A stretch of 64,000 bases of DNA, taken from positions 1-64,000 of the forward strand of contig CAXHSA010000059.1 of NCBI GenBank assembly GCA_964019055.1. The letters run 5' to 3'. The stretch is from Anthopleura xanthogrammica. Its lineage: Eukaryota; Cnidaria; Anthozoa; Actiniaria; Actiniidae. The translations under genes and the position numbers were made by a program. Below, one piece after another: positions 36,551-46,804 of this stretch. Under the pieces are notes generated by a model that worked only from the letters and a program-made list of their open reading frames with translations, did no database searches and was not told the DNA's origin. How positions within the stretch are numbered: position 1 is the first letter of the stretch; each line of letters starts with the position of its first letter.

Positions 36551-36570
36551 TAAAGACAAATAAGACCTAA

Positions 36571-37199
36571 AATTGATTAATTAAAAATAATTACTGTTTG
36601 CGCGATACAATCCGCACCAAGAGTTGGGATGAGACAGTATTCAACTCTGTTGATTAAAATGATTTCGAGGATCGCGCGCATAACATTCTGAGGCCTTGTT
36701 TTCTTGTTTTCAAAAGATATCACATTCCAAGTTTCCAAAAAGATTTTGTATTCGAAATCCGTCAAATCTACTTGCCGTATCAGGATTTTCTGTAGATATT
36801 CTGGAATGAAAACTTATGTAAACTTGATATTTAATTCAGTTTCTTTCAGTTTATTCAATAACAAAAAAAAATGTTAAAAACCTGTGTAAACCCCACGTTT
36901 CGTTTACACTGATTACGTTTCCTTGTAATTGGCATTTATTACGTAGAAAATATCAAATTTCTTCACATTTACCTGGCATTTAAACCTGTGTAATTTTCAT
37001 GTCGTGTATAAATATTGCTTAAAAGAGAAGTATAAGGGGGGAAAAAGGACAAAACAAACCCGAAAAAGAAAAGAAAAAAAGCAAACTTTAATTATAAATT
37101 CTTCAACTTTTAATTCAAAATATTAATATATGTGAGGAACCACTGTAATTGGCACACGCTGTAGTGGATTCCCAGCCATTATGTATATTTATTTGTATA
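36571..37199. other. Intergenic DNA, nothing recognised
   Basis: AT-rich. A 62-codon minus-strand frame (36577-36765) has no recognisable motif and is probably chance. Confidence 0.5.
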
Positions 37200-37280
37200 T
37201 ATTGTGTGTGTGCGTGAGTGTGTGTGTGTGCGTTGGTTTTTAAATGGTAAAGCTAAATAAATTAAATTAAATTATTACAC
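37200..37280 (+). repeat. (GT)n and (TAAAT)n simple repeats
   Basis: An interrupted GT dinucleotide tract (about 37201-37235) followed by TAAATTAAATTAAATT at about 37256-37273. Confidence 0.85.
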
Positions 37281-37281
37281 A

Positions 37282-37515
37282 TTTAGGGTCGATATCCGTG
37301 AAATAAAGCCGTGAATAAAAACCATATCAGTGAAGTGATACACTATCACTTCACGGCAAACTGTGCAATAAAATCTCGCGATATATAATAATATACAATC
37401 GACCCTTAATCGACCCTTAATCGACTCGTTTTCCGTATCATATCGCTCATTCGCTCGCGGACTCGCTTGCTCGCTTGACGGGAAACTCGTGAATAAAACG
37501 ATATCAGGCTCTTAA
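37282..37515. mobile_element. Foldback/MITE-like element with TTAGGGTCGAT termini
   Basis: The left edge TTTAGGGTCGAT (37282) is answered by ATCGACCCTTAA on the right (about 37396-37408, repeated once more just after). Inside is an 11-bp perfect hairpin, GTGAAGTGATA-CAC-TATCACTTCAC (37330-37354). A direct repeat of CGTGAATAAAA...ATATCAG occurs at about 37303 and 37486. The pattern fits a small non-autonomous inverted-repeat element. The superfamily and target duplication could not be fixed. Confidence 0.45.
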
Positions 37516-37534
37516 CGTGTGATAATCTCTATAT

Positions 37535-37650
37535 ATTTTTTCAAAAGGTATGAAAATGGGCCAAAATCTATCAAAACCATAGGCTATAACCCATGCGTTT
37601 TGTCTGAAAAGGGCTAAAAATGACCTATTTTGCATTCTTCATAAATAATA
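37535..37650 (-). repeat. Reverse-strand copy of the 32041-32860 repeat family
   Basis: The reverse complement matches one unit of the A/T-tract family in order: AGGTCATTTTTAGCC, TTTTCAGACAAAA, GCATGG, TAGCC, GGTTTTGA, TTTTGG, CCATTTTC, CCTTTTGAAAAAA. Differences are scattered substitutions. Confidence 0.7.
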
Positions 37651-37680
37651 GGACAATAACATGACTTTTGGAGGGCATAC

Positions 37681-37734
37681 TGTTTATTTGTGGCCTTAAT
37701 TTGGCAAACGATGTTGCAAGGTCCACAAATAAAC
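37681..37734. repeat. Short inverted repeat, TGTTTATTTGTGG arms
   Basis: Arms 37681-37697 and 37718-37734 are complementary over 13 perfect base pairs plus CCTT/AAGG, with a ~20-bp loop. No associated gene. Confidence 0.6.
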
Positions 37735-38513
37735 AACAATACGACGACAAAAGTCTTGCTATTATCATTATCATTAATATACAAGAAGGAAGTTATGCTG
37801 AGTCTTCAATATAGAAAATCTAGAATTTTAATAAAGGTGTTATACAAGCGTATACACAAGATATGATATATATACTTAGGCACTGCCTAAAAGCGGAGCT
37901 CCCAGTTCAATTCTTCGTACTTCCTATTTCCCATCTTCTATTCAAAACCAATTATAAATATAATGTTCTATTTCACAAGACTAATTTGACATATACTTTA
38001 AGATCTACACACACAAAATTGGATTATCCATGCGTTTGAAAGAGAAACGATTTTTTTAAAAAGAATTTTATTAACTATGAATAAATTTCATACTAAGTGC
38101 GTGACAAGCGGGACACTACATACGAAAGTGTGACTGTTTTGGGCGCGTTTGCAAGTCAAGCAAAACTTTCAGCAGCTTCCCAGCCATGTGCTGCTTGTAA
38201 GCGAAAAACACAAAATAAAACTCGACCTTTTTAAGCTTCACAATTCAGGAAGATTATTTGGTTTGAAGTAATGTTACTATTGACGTTTTGCTTTATAGAG
38301 GAAAGGAATCGCTGACAAATTCGGTACGTAAGAGAATTTTTTTAGTTTGAAAACTCCAAAGCATGAAAATATTTCCATGGTGATGTCTTTAGTTTAGCTA
38401 TCCAAGCAAGTTTTCAGAACCATAGCGTTTAGCTTTCTTACACAACTAGGTATTAAATGGTACATTTTCAATTTGATATGTCTTCCTCGTTTATGTTTTT
38501 ATTCAAGTTTTAT
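37735..38513. other. Intergenic DNA, nothing recognised
   Basis: No open frame, repeat or RNA gene could be supported here. Confidence 0.5.
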
Positions 38514-38741
38514 CACTGGACGAAAAATCAGATTCACTCATCTTCGCTCGGTGCGATTGTGGTGCAAAGATAGAGAAAATCTAAAGAAAATCTGGTGAAT
38601 ACCATACTTGTTTAACATATTTTCACCCATAAGTAAATGTGGTATTCACCAGATTTGCTTTAGGTTTTCTATATGTTTTTTCCATATTTGCACCACATTT
38701 GCACCGAGAGAAGATGAGTGAATCTGATTTTTCGTCCAGTG
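38514..38741. mobile_element. CACTG-ended foldback MITE (CACTA/CMC-like), 228 bp
   Basis: The whole element folds back. It starts CACTGGACGAAAAATCAGAT and ends with the exact complement, ATCTGATTTTTCGTCCAGTG. Complementarity continues imperfectly through the GAGTGAATC, GCACCGAG and GGTGAATACCA regions to a central ~35-bp loop. The 3-bp TAT on both sides (38511-38513 and 38742-38744) is a likely target-site duplication. CACTA/CACTG termini with 3-bp duplications are typical of the CACTA (EnSpm) group. There is no coding capacity. Confidence 0.75.
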
Positions 38742-38744
38742 TAT

Positions 38745-39668
38745 CTTGTTAAATCTAGAGAAATGGTTATAAGCTTAATTTGTGAAAGGAATTGATTTTT
38801 GATAGTGAGAAATATGACCTGCCATTTTTAAAACCAGTGGGGGAAAACTGAAGGAAAAACGATAACTTAAGCCGCCTTCAAAATACCAGAAAACTTATTA
38901 AATTCGAAAGACAACATACAATTTATAAGTCTTTCATGTGTTGAAGAAGATCTTATTAAGCAAATGGTATTGGTCTTAGGTTAAAAAATATCGGTTTTCG
39001 GTGAAAAAATACGAAAGGCAAATGTTTTCGAAAAGCAAACTTGCTTACATTCAGTCTACTTGTTCAGTTGAACTTCACAAGAACAAGAGACAGAATTATT
39101 GATCCAAAATGATAATTTTCTTTGTCAGCCTTTGGAAATGTTCTTGTATATCTTTTTATTTTATCGACTCAGTAAAAGACCAAATTATATACAATCATGT
39201 TATAAGCTTACGAGAACATGCTGTTCAACAACATAAAATAGACCTATTGTTCATTTATGTGCAATTACTAACTGGAAAAATTAAATAAATGGCAAAAATG
39301 TGGCGGAATATGTATTCCTTTTCATATTTCATTCAACATGAAATTAAATTATGTATTAAAAATTTAAAACTATTGAGAGAAAGTCTTCTTTAATTCGCCG
39401 ATCGGAGGCGAACAAAATAAGTTAAAATATACTATTGTTCGCTACAAAAAACCACATGAATTCTTGAAGGCTACTTCTTGATCAATAAAAATGTTGATTA
39501 TGTGTCGAAAAGGAATGTTTTTTGTGGCACTACTTCGCGAAGCAGTACCACTATGCTATCGAGCGATGTCCGTGAGTAAGTAAACTTTACACAGGAACTC
39601 CAAATATCAAAAAAGATGTCAACCGAAACGATCAATACCTTCTCGGATCTTTTCGAAAACTATAATAA
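38745..39668. other. Intergenic DNA with a GC-containing hairpin at 39534-39561
   Basis: The sequence GTGGCACTACTTCG followed directly by CGAAGCAGTACCAC gives a 14-bp stem with two mismatches centred on CTTCGCGAAG. It is followed by CCGTGAGTAAGTAA, which resembles a splice donor. It lies about 100 bp upstream of the OTU fragment. Otherwise nothing was recognised. Confidence 0.4.
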
Positions 39669-39896
39669 AGTTCGGAACTCTTCGAATTAGAAACATCTTG
39701 CTTACAATATTTTAACAACATGTCTATGCAAGGAACATGGTCTGATCATATCATAATACAAGCTGTGGCCGATGCAATAAATTTAAAGATTCATATAATC
39801 GAATCAAATGAAAATTATTCTGAAATGACCTTGGTTGAAGCACAAAATGCAGTACAAAGTGTACATCCTCCTATCGCAAGATCGCAAGATAACTGA
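39669..39896 (+). pseudogene. OTU-type cysteine protease domain fragment
   Basis: An open frame between stops at 39666 and 39894 encodes 75 residues. The segment NNMSMQGTWSDHIIIQAV followed by ADAINLKIHIIESN is typical of the middle of OTU deubiquitinase-like domains: G-T-W-x-D-x-x-x-x-Q-A-x-A then a beta strand I-H-I-I-E-S. The catalytic Cys region (usually D-G-N-C) should lie upstream and the catalytic His near the C-terminus. Neither is present, and the frame ends early at TGA. OTU domains occur in metazoan genes and also in some transposable elements. Here it is an isolated partial exon or decayed fragment. I am fairly sure of the domain and unsure of the parent gene. Confidence 0.55.
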
Positions 39897-40254
39897 GGTT
39901 TGAAAAACAAACTGATTTAAAAAAATAAGTATAATTTAGCGCTATTTCCATTTATACCATTTACGTATGTTTCAGTATCTTCATATTCCACTATATTTCA
40001 CCTAATACAAAACATATAAACGACATCTTATCACCACATCAAAAACTCACGAAATGAACATCTTGTACAAATTTCTTTAACACTATAAATCCCATAACTA
40101 GCAGTGCCACATGCGCTTTATAAGCGCTATTTTCATGAATTTGCGAGACAAAGTTCACTTTGGAATCAAGCGGGAACCCTTTGGTGGTACACGCCGAACG
40201 TATGGACAAGGTGATGGCGCAATCAGTCAAGTCATGAAAAATCAACTCGATGGG

Positions 40255-40540
40255 TTACCATTTTTTCTTAAGTATGGTGCTCCGCGCGGGAGCTCCGCTA
40301 CAAACTACTAACTTCTCAGGGACGTCTTTCCAAACACCATCGCTCTGACCTTCGGCAAAGTATTTATTTAGTTTTTCAATATCCCCAGCCTTAATTGATT
40401 GTTTATGTTTAGGTTTTACGTTCCTTTCTTTTGTAAACAAATTGGCTTTAGCTTCAAACATTTTGTTGGCGGACATGGCATCACTATCTTGCAAGATGTT
40501 GACATTACGGCTCAGTGGAGCAGATGTTATGTGGCGATGT
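40255..40540 (-). pseudogene. Crypton/KIAA1958-like (DUF3504 family) fragment
   Basis: The minus-strand frame (open upstream to about 40560; the TTG at 40494 is not a real start) reads LQDSDAMSANKMFEAKANLF, then KERNVKPKHKQSIKAGDIEK, then LNKYFAEG, a degenerate VWKD.PEKLV and a frame break. From memory, this order (KMFEAK, a basic KPKH.PI..GD segment, L..YF, then P..L..FVW) matches the region before the recombinase core in Crypton-derived ZMYM/QRICH1/KIAA1958-type proteins, which are abundant in cnidarians. The core itself, with its conserved GRRGRE segment, is missing. It is probably a broken exon of a domesticated or mobile Crypton-like gene. Confidence 0.45.
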
Positions 40541-40821
40541 TTATGAGGTTATTGACCTTCGTATCAAAGAATCATAATATGATAATTTTGTCAAGAAAAA
40601 GCAAGGGACAATAGGTTGAGGTGAAATATTTTGCGTATTTTAAGGACTATTTTTTTTAATTTAACGCTTCTGCTTTCTTCTTCATATGGAGGACAGGGAA
40701 CGTTGGATAAGAGCCAAGTACGAAAGTAAACAGTTCTTATGTGAACTGCCACCTTCAGAATTCTCTCTTTGCGTGGTGAGGCTTTGGAACGAGTAATTTT
40801 TGTCAGGAAAAATGCTGCGCA

Positions 40822-40963
40822 ACACGAATCAGGACGATGTGCGCAATTGTTTATTTCACTCTTCATATTATGTTACCTCCCCCTTTCTTGGTACACGAAC
40901 CAGGACGTTGTGCGCAATTGTTTATTTCACTCTTCATATTATGTTACCTCCCCCTTTCTTTCC
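40822..40963 (+). repeat. 71-bp tandem duplication
   Basis: Two adjacent copies beginning ACACGAA and containing TGTGCGCAATTG and TATGTTACCTCCCCC, offset by 71 bp, with a handful of substitutions at the start of each unit. Confidence 0.85.
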
Positions 40964-41175
40964 TATGAGGCAATTTTCCTATCAATATATACCCAGTACC
41001 CTGGGGATAGAAGGACGAGCCAACTACGAAAGAGAGAAAAAAATCCCAACCTAGATATAGCTGTATATAAGTAAGAAAAACGTCTTCTTTATTCACCTCC
41101 TACCAGCCCCAAGGGGACCCTTCCCACTTAGAGAAAACGATCACAAGTGCATTTATCTTTTTATCCTCCTTAACT

Positions 41176-42071
41176 GAAAAAAAATTGGGTTTTGGCTGAG
41201 AAAAGGTGCTTTTTGCTCAAAAAACGTGTTTTTGGCTGAGAAAATTTGAATTTTGCTGAGAATTTTCTTTCGCTCAAAACACGACGTTCTCACTGCTAAA
41301 AGCACATTTTGGACGAGAAAAGCACATTTTGGGTGACCAAAACATTATTTTCCTGGAAAAAAAAGAAGCTTTTTAGCCCAAAAAACTGAAAAATTGCCAT
41401 TTTGGCTCTGAAAACGATGTTTTTCGCTGACGGGATGACCTGTTTCCTGAAACCACCACTTTTTGCTCATGAAAATACCTCCTGAGATAAAAACCCGACT
41501 TTTTGGCAAAAAAAATGGGTTTTGGCTGAGAAAAGGTGCTTATTGGTCAAAAAAGGTGTTTTTTGCTGAGAAAATTTGAATTTTGCTGAGAATTTTCTTT
41601 TTTTCAAAACACGACGTTTTTACTGCTAAAAGCACATTTTGGACGAGAAAAGCCCATTTTGGGTGACAAAAACAAAGTTTTGCTGGGAAAACAAGAGTTT
41701 TGGCCCAAAAAAATGAAAAATGGCCATTTCGGCTCTCAAAACCACGTTTTTCGCTGAGACTATCACATTTTTGCTCCTCAAAATACCTCATGAGATAAAA
41801 ACCCGACTTTTTGGCAAAAAAAAATTAGCTTTTGACTCAGAAAAGGTGCTTTTTGGTCAGAAAAGGTGCTTTTTGGTCAAAAATGGTGTTTTTTGCTGAG
41901 AAAAATTGAATTTTCATGAGAATTTTCTTTTGCTCAACACACGACGTTATCACTGCTAAAAGCCAATTTTGGGCGAGAAAAGCACATTTGGGGTGACAAA
42001 AACAGTGTTTTGCTGGAAAAAAAACCTTTTTGGCCGAAAAAAATGAAAAAGGGCCATTTTGGCTTTCAAAA
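41176..42071 (-). repeat. Three decayed, inverted monomers of the 329-bp satellite
   Basis: Three consecutive units (starting near 41176, 41508 and 41816; spacing about 332 and 308 bp) match the reverse complement of the 329-bp satellite along its length. Shared landmarks in order are GGCTGAGAA, GGTGCTTTTTGGTCAAAAA, TTTTGCTGAGAATTTTCT, ACACGACGTT, CTGCTAAA, GAGAAAAGCACATTTT, GCCATTTTGGCTCT, TTTTTCGCTGA and AAAATACCTCNTGAGATAAA. Similarity looks roughly 80 percent. The middle unit has a deletion of about 24 bp around the CGGTCACGCC equivalent. The third unit breaks off at 42071 and is fused directly to a tRNA-like unit. Confidence 0.9.
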
Positions 42072-43179
42072 TACGGAGGGTCGTGGGGTCGATTCCCATC
42101 TGCGGCTAAGAATTTTCTTCCCTCATTTTTTAACAGTATGGTACGATCAGCTACAAATTTCATTCGAACATCATACCCATACCATGTTTATCGTATATTT
42201 CTGAGACATTTCTGTGACTGTAGCATATAAAGTACGTTTGTCACAATACAGTGTCGACGAAAGACCTTACTCGCCATTAGAGTCTCTTCTACCTAAGTGG
42301 CAGATAGTCCGACTAGGATACCGAGGGTCCTGGGATGATTCCCATCAGGGCGTCAGAATTTTTTTTTTTTCTGATTATTTTACAGATGACGGTTCGATTC
42401 CCAGCTGGGACTAAAAAAATTTTTTTCTTTTTTTTTTAAAGTATGGCACGATCATATACATATTTCATTCCATCATCATACCTATACCATGTTTATCGTA
42501 TATTTCCCTAGACATTTCTGAAATTGTAGCATATACAGTACTTTTGTCACAATATAGTGTCGACTAACGACCTTATTTGCCATTAGAGTGCACTCTAGTT
42601 GAGTGGTAGAGGGTTCGACTAGAATACGGAGGGTCCTGGAGTCGATTCCAATCTGGGACAAAGAATTTTTTGTTCATTTTTTAACAGTATTGTAGGATCA
42701 TATACAAATTTCATTCCATCATCATACACATACCACGTTTATCGTATATTTCCTTAGACATTTCTGTGATGATAGAATATACAGTACGTTTGTCACAATA
42801 CAGTGTAGACTAACGACCTTATTCGCCATTGGAGTCTTCTCTAGCTCAGTGGCAGAGCGTCCGACTACGATACGAAGGGTCCTGGGTTCCATTCCCATCT
42901 GACACTAAGATTTTTTTACTTTTTTCTTATTTTTGTACAGTATGGTACGATAATATACATATTTCATTCCATCATCATAACCATACCATGTTTATCGTAT
43001 ATTTTCTTACACATTTCTGTGACTTTAGCATATAAAGTTCTTTTGTCACAATATAGTGTGGACTAACAACCTTACTCTCCAATAATGTCTCTTCTAGCGG
43101 CGGGAGAGGGTTCGATTCCCATCTGGGGTTCAGAATTATTATTTTTATCTGAGTATTTCACTGTTGTGTACGATCATAT

Positions 43180-43910
43180 ACAGTTTTTTCACGAGTTGTG
43201 CAAGAAGAGCTTAGCCTATTCCACTATAAATACTGCACGCTCAGGTTTATGGGTGTCGACTTATCTGGGATCAATTCTACCATGACAAAGCACCCATCTA
43301 TTATTCACTCTATGAAAGGTGTTTTCAACTGCACTGTCGAAAACCAATACCCAGATACTCAGAGACCAGGGATGTTCACGTTGTGTTCAATTATATGAAG
43401 TTCATGTCCCCTCTGGATCCACTTTCGTTCAACGAACTTATGTTGAAATTAGTGGGCCTTCTTGCTCTAACCTCAGGACAGAGGTGTCAAACTTGAGTTC
43501 ATTTGGACATTGAATCCATGAAGAAACGCAGGGTTACTATTTATTTCCACTAACAGAGCATATGAAGCAGAACAGAGTAGGGAATATATACTTGATTCCT
43601 TTAAAGTGAGAAAATACAATGAACAGGAGCTGTGTGTTTATACCACACTAGAACATCATCTTCAGCGAACATTGCCACTCCGACGACCTGTCCACACAAA
43701 GCTACTCCTCTCGTATGTTTACCTTTTTCACCAGTGCAGTTGGCCGCTGGATTATAACATCCGGCTTGAGTTAAATGGTATAACTATAAGGCTCACAGCA
43801 CCGCACGACTAGCGTCAGTAAAGCTAGCCGAACAGTTCCTGTAGATCAGTATTATTTTGCAACATGTAGGCTGCTCTCCAGAGTCAACGTAACGTAACGA
43901 TGATAGTTTT
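43180..43910 (+). pseudogene. Tyrosine recombinase-like pseudogene inserted in the array
   Basis: Several frames must be joined. FFHELCKKSLAYSTINTARS (43186 onward) matches the N-terminal core-binding region of DIRS/Crypton-type recombinases. HPSIIHSMKGVFN follows, then SFNELMLKLVGLLALTSGQR, whose final Arg is the first catalytic residue. CVYTTLEHHLQRTLPLR and KLLLSYV come next, then KAHSTARLASVK (degenerate HxxR box) and LQHVGCSPEST (degenerate H/W box, with Cys for Trp). At least three frameshifts and several stops are present, and no catalytic Tyr is seen. The repeat monomer breaks at about 43180 and resumes near 44320, so this is an insertion shared with the inverted-repeat element that follows. 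It is a different lineage from the recombinase at 61398-62743. Confidence 0.7.
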
Positions 43911-44038
43911 CAAAAGGCTGTCCTAGAATATGCCGATGTTTATTGAATATGTAATATGGTTATTGCAAGGATAGTTGTGTCCATAATGTTGCTTTAAAAT
44001 CTCGTTATAACCGGAAGTACGTCACTGCGATTTCGTAG

Positions 44039-44319
44039 AATTAAAAATTAAACGAGACTTACCTGTAAGTTGAAGTTTGATGATAATTCTACCAAATCCG
44101 CAGTGGTACTTAGGGTTAACATACCCTCCCACGTTTCACCCAACCCTAATTTTTCCAGTCTGTGTCTATCTCATGGACTCTTCATTTATGTCCACAACCT
44201 TTAAAGTCTGACTCACGGCGGCACGTGCACATCTCATGTTAACCCTAAGTACCACTGCGGATTTGGTAGAATTATCATCAAACTTCAACTTACAGGTAAG
44301 TCTCGTTTAATTTTCAATT
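44039..44319. mobile_element. Perfect inverted-repeat element with splice-site-like inner termini (introner-like)
   Basis: Arms 44044-44122 and 44236-44314 are exactly complementary over 79 bp, extendable to 84 bp with one mismatch, around a 113-bp unique centre. Each arm holds the palindromic block ACTTAC-CT-GTAAGT or its complement. On the + strand a GTAAGTTGAAG donor (44065) and an ACTTCAACTTACAG acceptor (ending 44295) therefore bound a 231-bp GT-AG interval. Because the arms are inverted copies, the minus strand presents the same donor and acceptor. The acceptor is followed immediately by GTAAGT, as in a recursive splice site. It resembles MITE-derived introners. No other copy occurs in the window and splicing is not shown. 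Confidence 0.6.
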
Positions 44320-45039
44320 ATATACACATTTTATTCCTTGACCATACGTATACCATGTTTATCGTATATTTTCTTAGACATTTCTGTGACTGTAGCATAC
44401 ACAGTACGGTTGTCACAATATAGTGTCGACTAACGACCATAATCCCCATTAGAGTCTCCTCTAGCTCAGTAGCAGAGCGTCCGACTAGCATACGGAGGGT
44501 CCTGGGGTCGATTCCCATGTGGACTTCAGAATTTTTTTTTTTTTCTAATAATTTCAAAGTTTGGTACGATCATATACACATTTCATTTCATCATCATACA
44601 CATACCATGTTTATAGTATATTTTCTTGGACATTTCTGAAACTGTAGCATATACAGTACTTTTGTCAGAATATAGTGTGGACTACCGACCTTACTCGCCA
44701 TTAGAGTCTCCCCTAGCACAGTGGCAAAAGGTTCGACTAGAATACGGAGAGTCATGGGGTCGATTCCGATCTGGGGCTCAGAAGTATTATTTTTTTCTGA
44801 TAATTTCACAGTTTGGTACGATCATATACACATTTCATTCCATCATCAGACGTATTCCATGTTGATCGTATTATTCCTTAGACATTTCTGGGACCGTAGC
44901 ATATACAGTACGTTTGTCACAATATAGTGTGGACTAACGACATTATTCATCCTTGGAGTGTCCTCTACCTCAGTGGCAGACCATCCGACTAGGAAACGGA
45001 GGTTCCTTGGTTCGATCCCAGCTTGGGCTAGAATATCAG

Positions 45040-45921
45040 GCGTATCAAAGCATGTTTACCTTTAGAGGCTAGAATATTATTTTTCAATAGTTATGTCTTG
45101 CCTATTTTTGATTACGCAGATATCATTTGGGGTGATAGGGGTAATTCTGTTCTTATGACTCAACTTCAAGTTCTCCATAATAAAGCGGCACGCATAACTT
45201 TAGATCTACCTTATCATTTGTCAGGAACGGAAGCTTTACAAAAGCTTAAGTGGAAGCCGCTCAGGCACAGACGTGCTGATCATCGGGCTATATCATTCTA
45301 TAAGTGTCTAAACAAACTGTTCGCTCATAATTTTGATATTAATTCTAATAAGGTTTATCATAACTATAACACTAGATTTAATAGTAATATGCGGAAAACA
45401 GCAGCTAATAGGAACTGGGGCTTGTGGACGTCTACAAATTTTGCTATAGACGATTGAAATAATTTAGATAAGTCCTTAAAGGAAGTTTCATCTTTAAGTA
45501 AATTTTAACAAGGCCTTCGTAAAGTAGTGTCTAAGTAATCTTTGAATTATATTTTCTAAAAAAAATTTAAAAAAATTCTAGTAGTGATCTTCATGAACCC
45601 ATGAATTAAGTTTACTTACTAGCTTTTGTTAGCATTACTCCACTCTAGATCTAGATTTTTTACCCTCTCTCTCACACACACACGTCATCAATTTGGTCTT
45701 ACTTCATGCTCACCATATCACAGATACATTCTACTTCTTGGGTTCATGGAAACCACTCTATTAACTTTCATATATATTATACTTTAAATTATATGACATT
45801 TTATATATACATTTTCAATTTATATTTATCCATTCTTTTACTGAGGACCCTTCTGTAAATCACTTCGTGACGTTCGCTACCTCATTAAAGATCATTATTA
45901 TTATTATTATTATTATTAATA
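45040..45921 (+). mobile_element. LINE-C: 5'-truncated CR1/L2-type LINE fragment
   Basis: The frame at 45098-45457 (really open from about 45085) encodes the last part of a LINE ORF2. It contains PIFDYADIIWGDRGNS, QLQVLHNKAARITLDLP, TEALQKLKWKPLRHRRADHR, YNTRFNS and NWGLWTSTNFAIDD, then a TGA replacing Trp, and a readable NNLDKSLKEVSSLSKF. The AT-rich 3' UTR ends in (ATT)n at 45893-45918, like LINE-B. The tRNA-like array stops at about 45028 and resumes at 45921. GGCTAGAATAT occurs at both 45027 and 45067, which may reflect the insertion junction. The copy is non-functional. Confidence 0.85.
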
Positions 45922-46804
45922 TATTATTTTTTTCTATTTATTTTAAAGTATGGTACGATCATATACATATTTCATTCCATCGTCATACACATACCATATT
46001 TATCGTATATTTCCCTAGACATTTCTAAAACTGTAGCATATACAGTATTTTTATCACAATATATTGTGGACTAACGACCTTATTCGACCTTAGAGTCTCC
46101 TCTACCTCAGTGGTAAAGGCTTCGACTAGAATACGGAGGCTCGTGGGGTACATTCCCATCTGGGGCTAAGAATTGTTTTACCTCATTTTTTAACAGTATG
46201 GTACGATCAAATACATATTTCATTCTATCATCATACCCATACCATGTTTATCGTATATTTCCTTAGACATTTCATAAACTTTAGCATATATAGTACGTTC
46301 GTCGCAATATAGTGTTGATCAACGACCTTATTCACCATTAGAGTCTCCTCTAGCTCAGTGCGAGAGCGTTCGACTAAGATACAGAGGGTCCTTGGTTCGA
46401 TTCCCACGTGGGGCTAAAAAGTATTTTTTTTTCTATTTATTTTAAAGTATGGTACGATCATATACATATTTCTTTCCATCATCATACCTATACCATGTTT
46501 ATGGTATATTTCCTTAGACATTTCAAAAACTTTAGCATATACAGTACGTTTGTCGCAATATAGTAGGGACCAACGACCTTATTCGCCTTTAGAGTCTCCT
46601 CTATCTCAGTGCAAGAGCGTTCGACTAGAATACGGAGAGTCGTGGGGTCGATTCCCATATCGGCCTCGGAATTATTTTTTTTTTCTGATAATTTCACAGT
46701 TTGGTACGATCATATACACTTTTCATTCCATCATCATACGCATACCATGTTTATCGGACATTTCTTTGACTGTAGCATGTACAGTACGTTTGTCACAATA
46801 TAGT

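Larger units (their letters stand above)
35097..36570 (-). mobile_element. LINE-B: 5'-truncated L2-type LINE, minus strand
   Basis: On the minus strand the order is: RT motifs, C-terminal region, short 3' UTR, then a tail of ATT/TAA units at 35097-35119. The 3' UTR ends with AGCG...ATATAAAATAAAG followed by the trinucleotide repeat, the usual terminus of cnidarian L2-type LINEs. The element lacks ORF1, the endonuclease and most of the RT. Its 5' edge near 36520-36570 shows three short copies of GACAAATAAGACCTAAA. In-frame stops and a frameshift near 35960 mark it as dead. Confidence 0.85.
39897..41175. other. Intergenic DNA around the Crypton-like fragment
   Basis: Open frames at 40039-40245 (-), 40111-40311 (+), 40591-40866 (-) and 40769-41074 (+) have no recognised motif. 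A 71-bp tandem duplication lies at 40822-40963. The segment 40039-40254 may belong to the adjoining minus-strand fragment, but no convincing similarity could be read in any frame. Confidence 0.4.

Noticed and set aside
37390..37420. Telomere-like repeats (CGACCCTTAAT twice)
   Set aside because: There are only two copies, the unit is 11 bp and not TTAGGG, and they belong to the termini of a small foldback element.
40039..40311. Overlapping frames beside the Crypton-like fragment
   Set aside because: Read in all frames without finding a recognisable motif; kept only as part of an unassigned region.
43501..43515. Target-site duplication for the recombinase pseudogene insertion
   Set aside because: No convincing duplicated word was found at the array breakpoints near 43180 and 44320; members of this class often make none.
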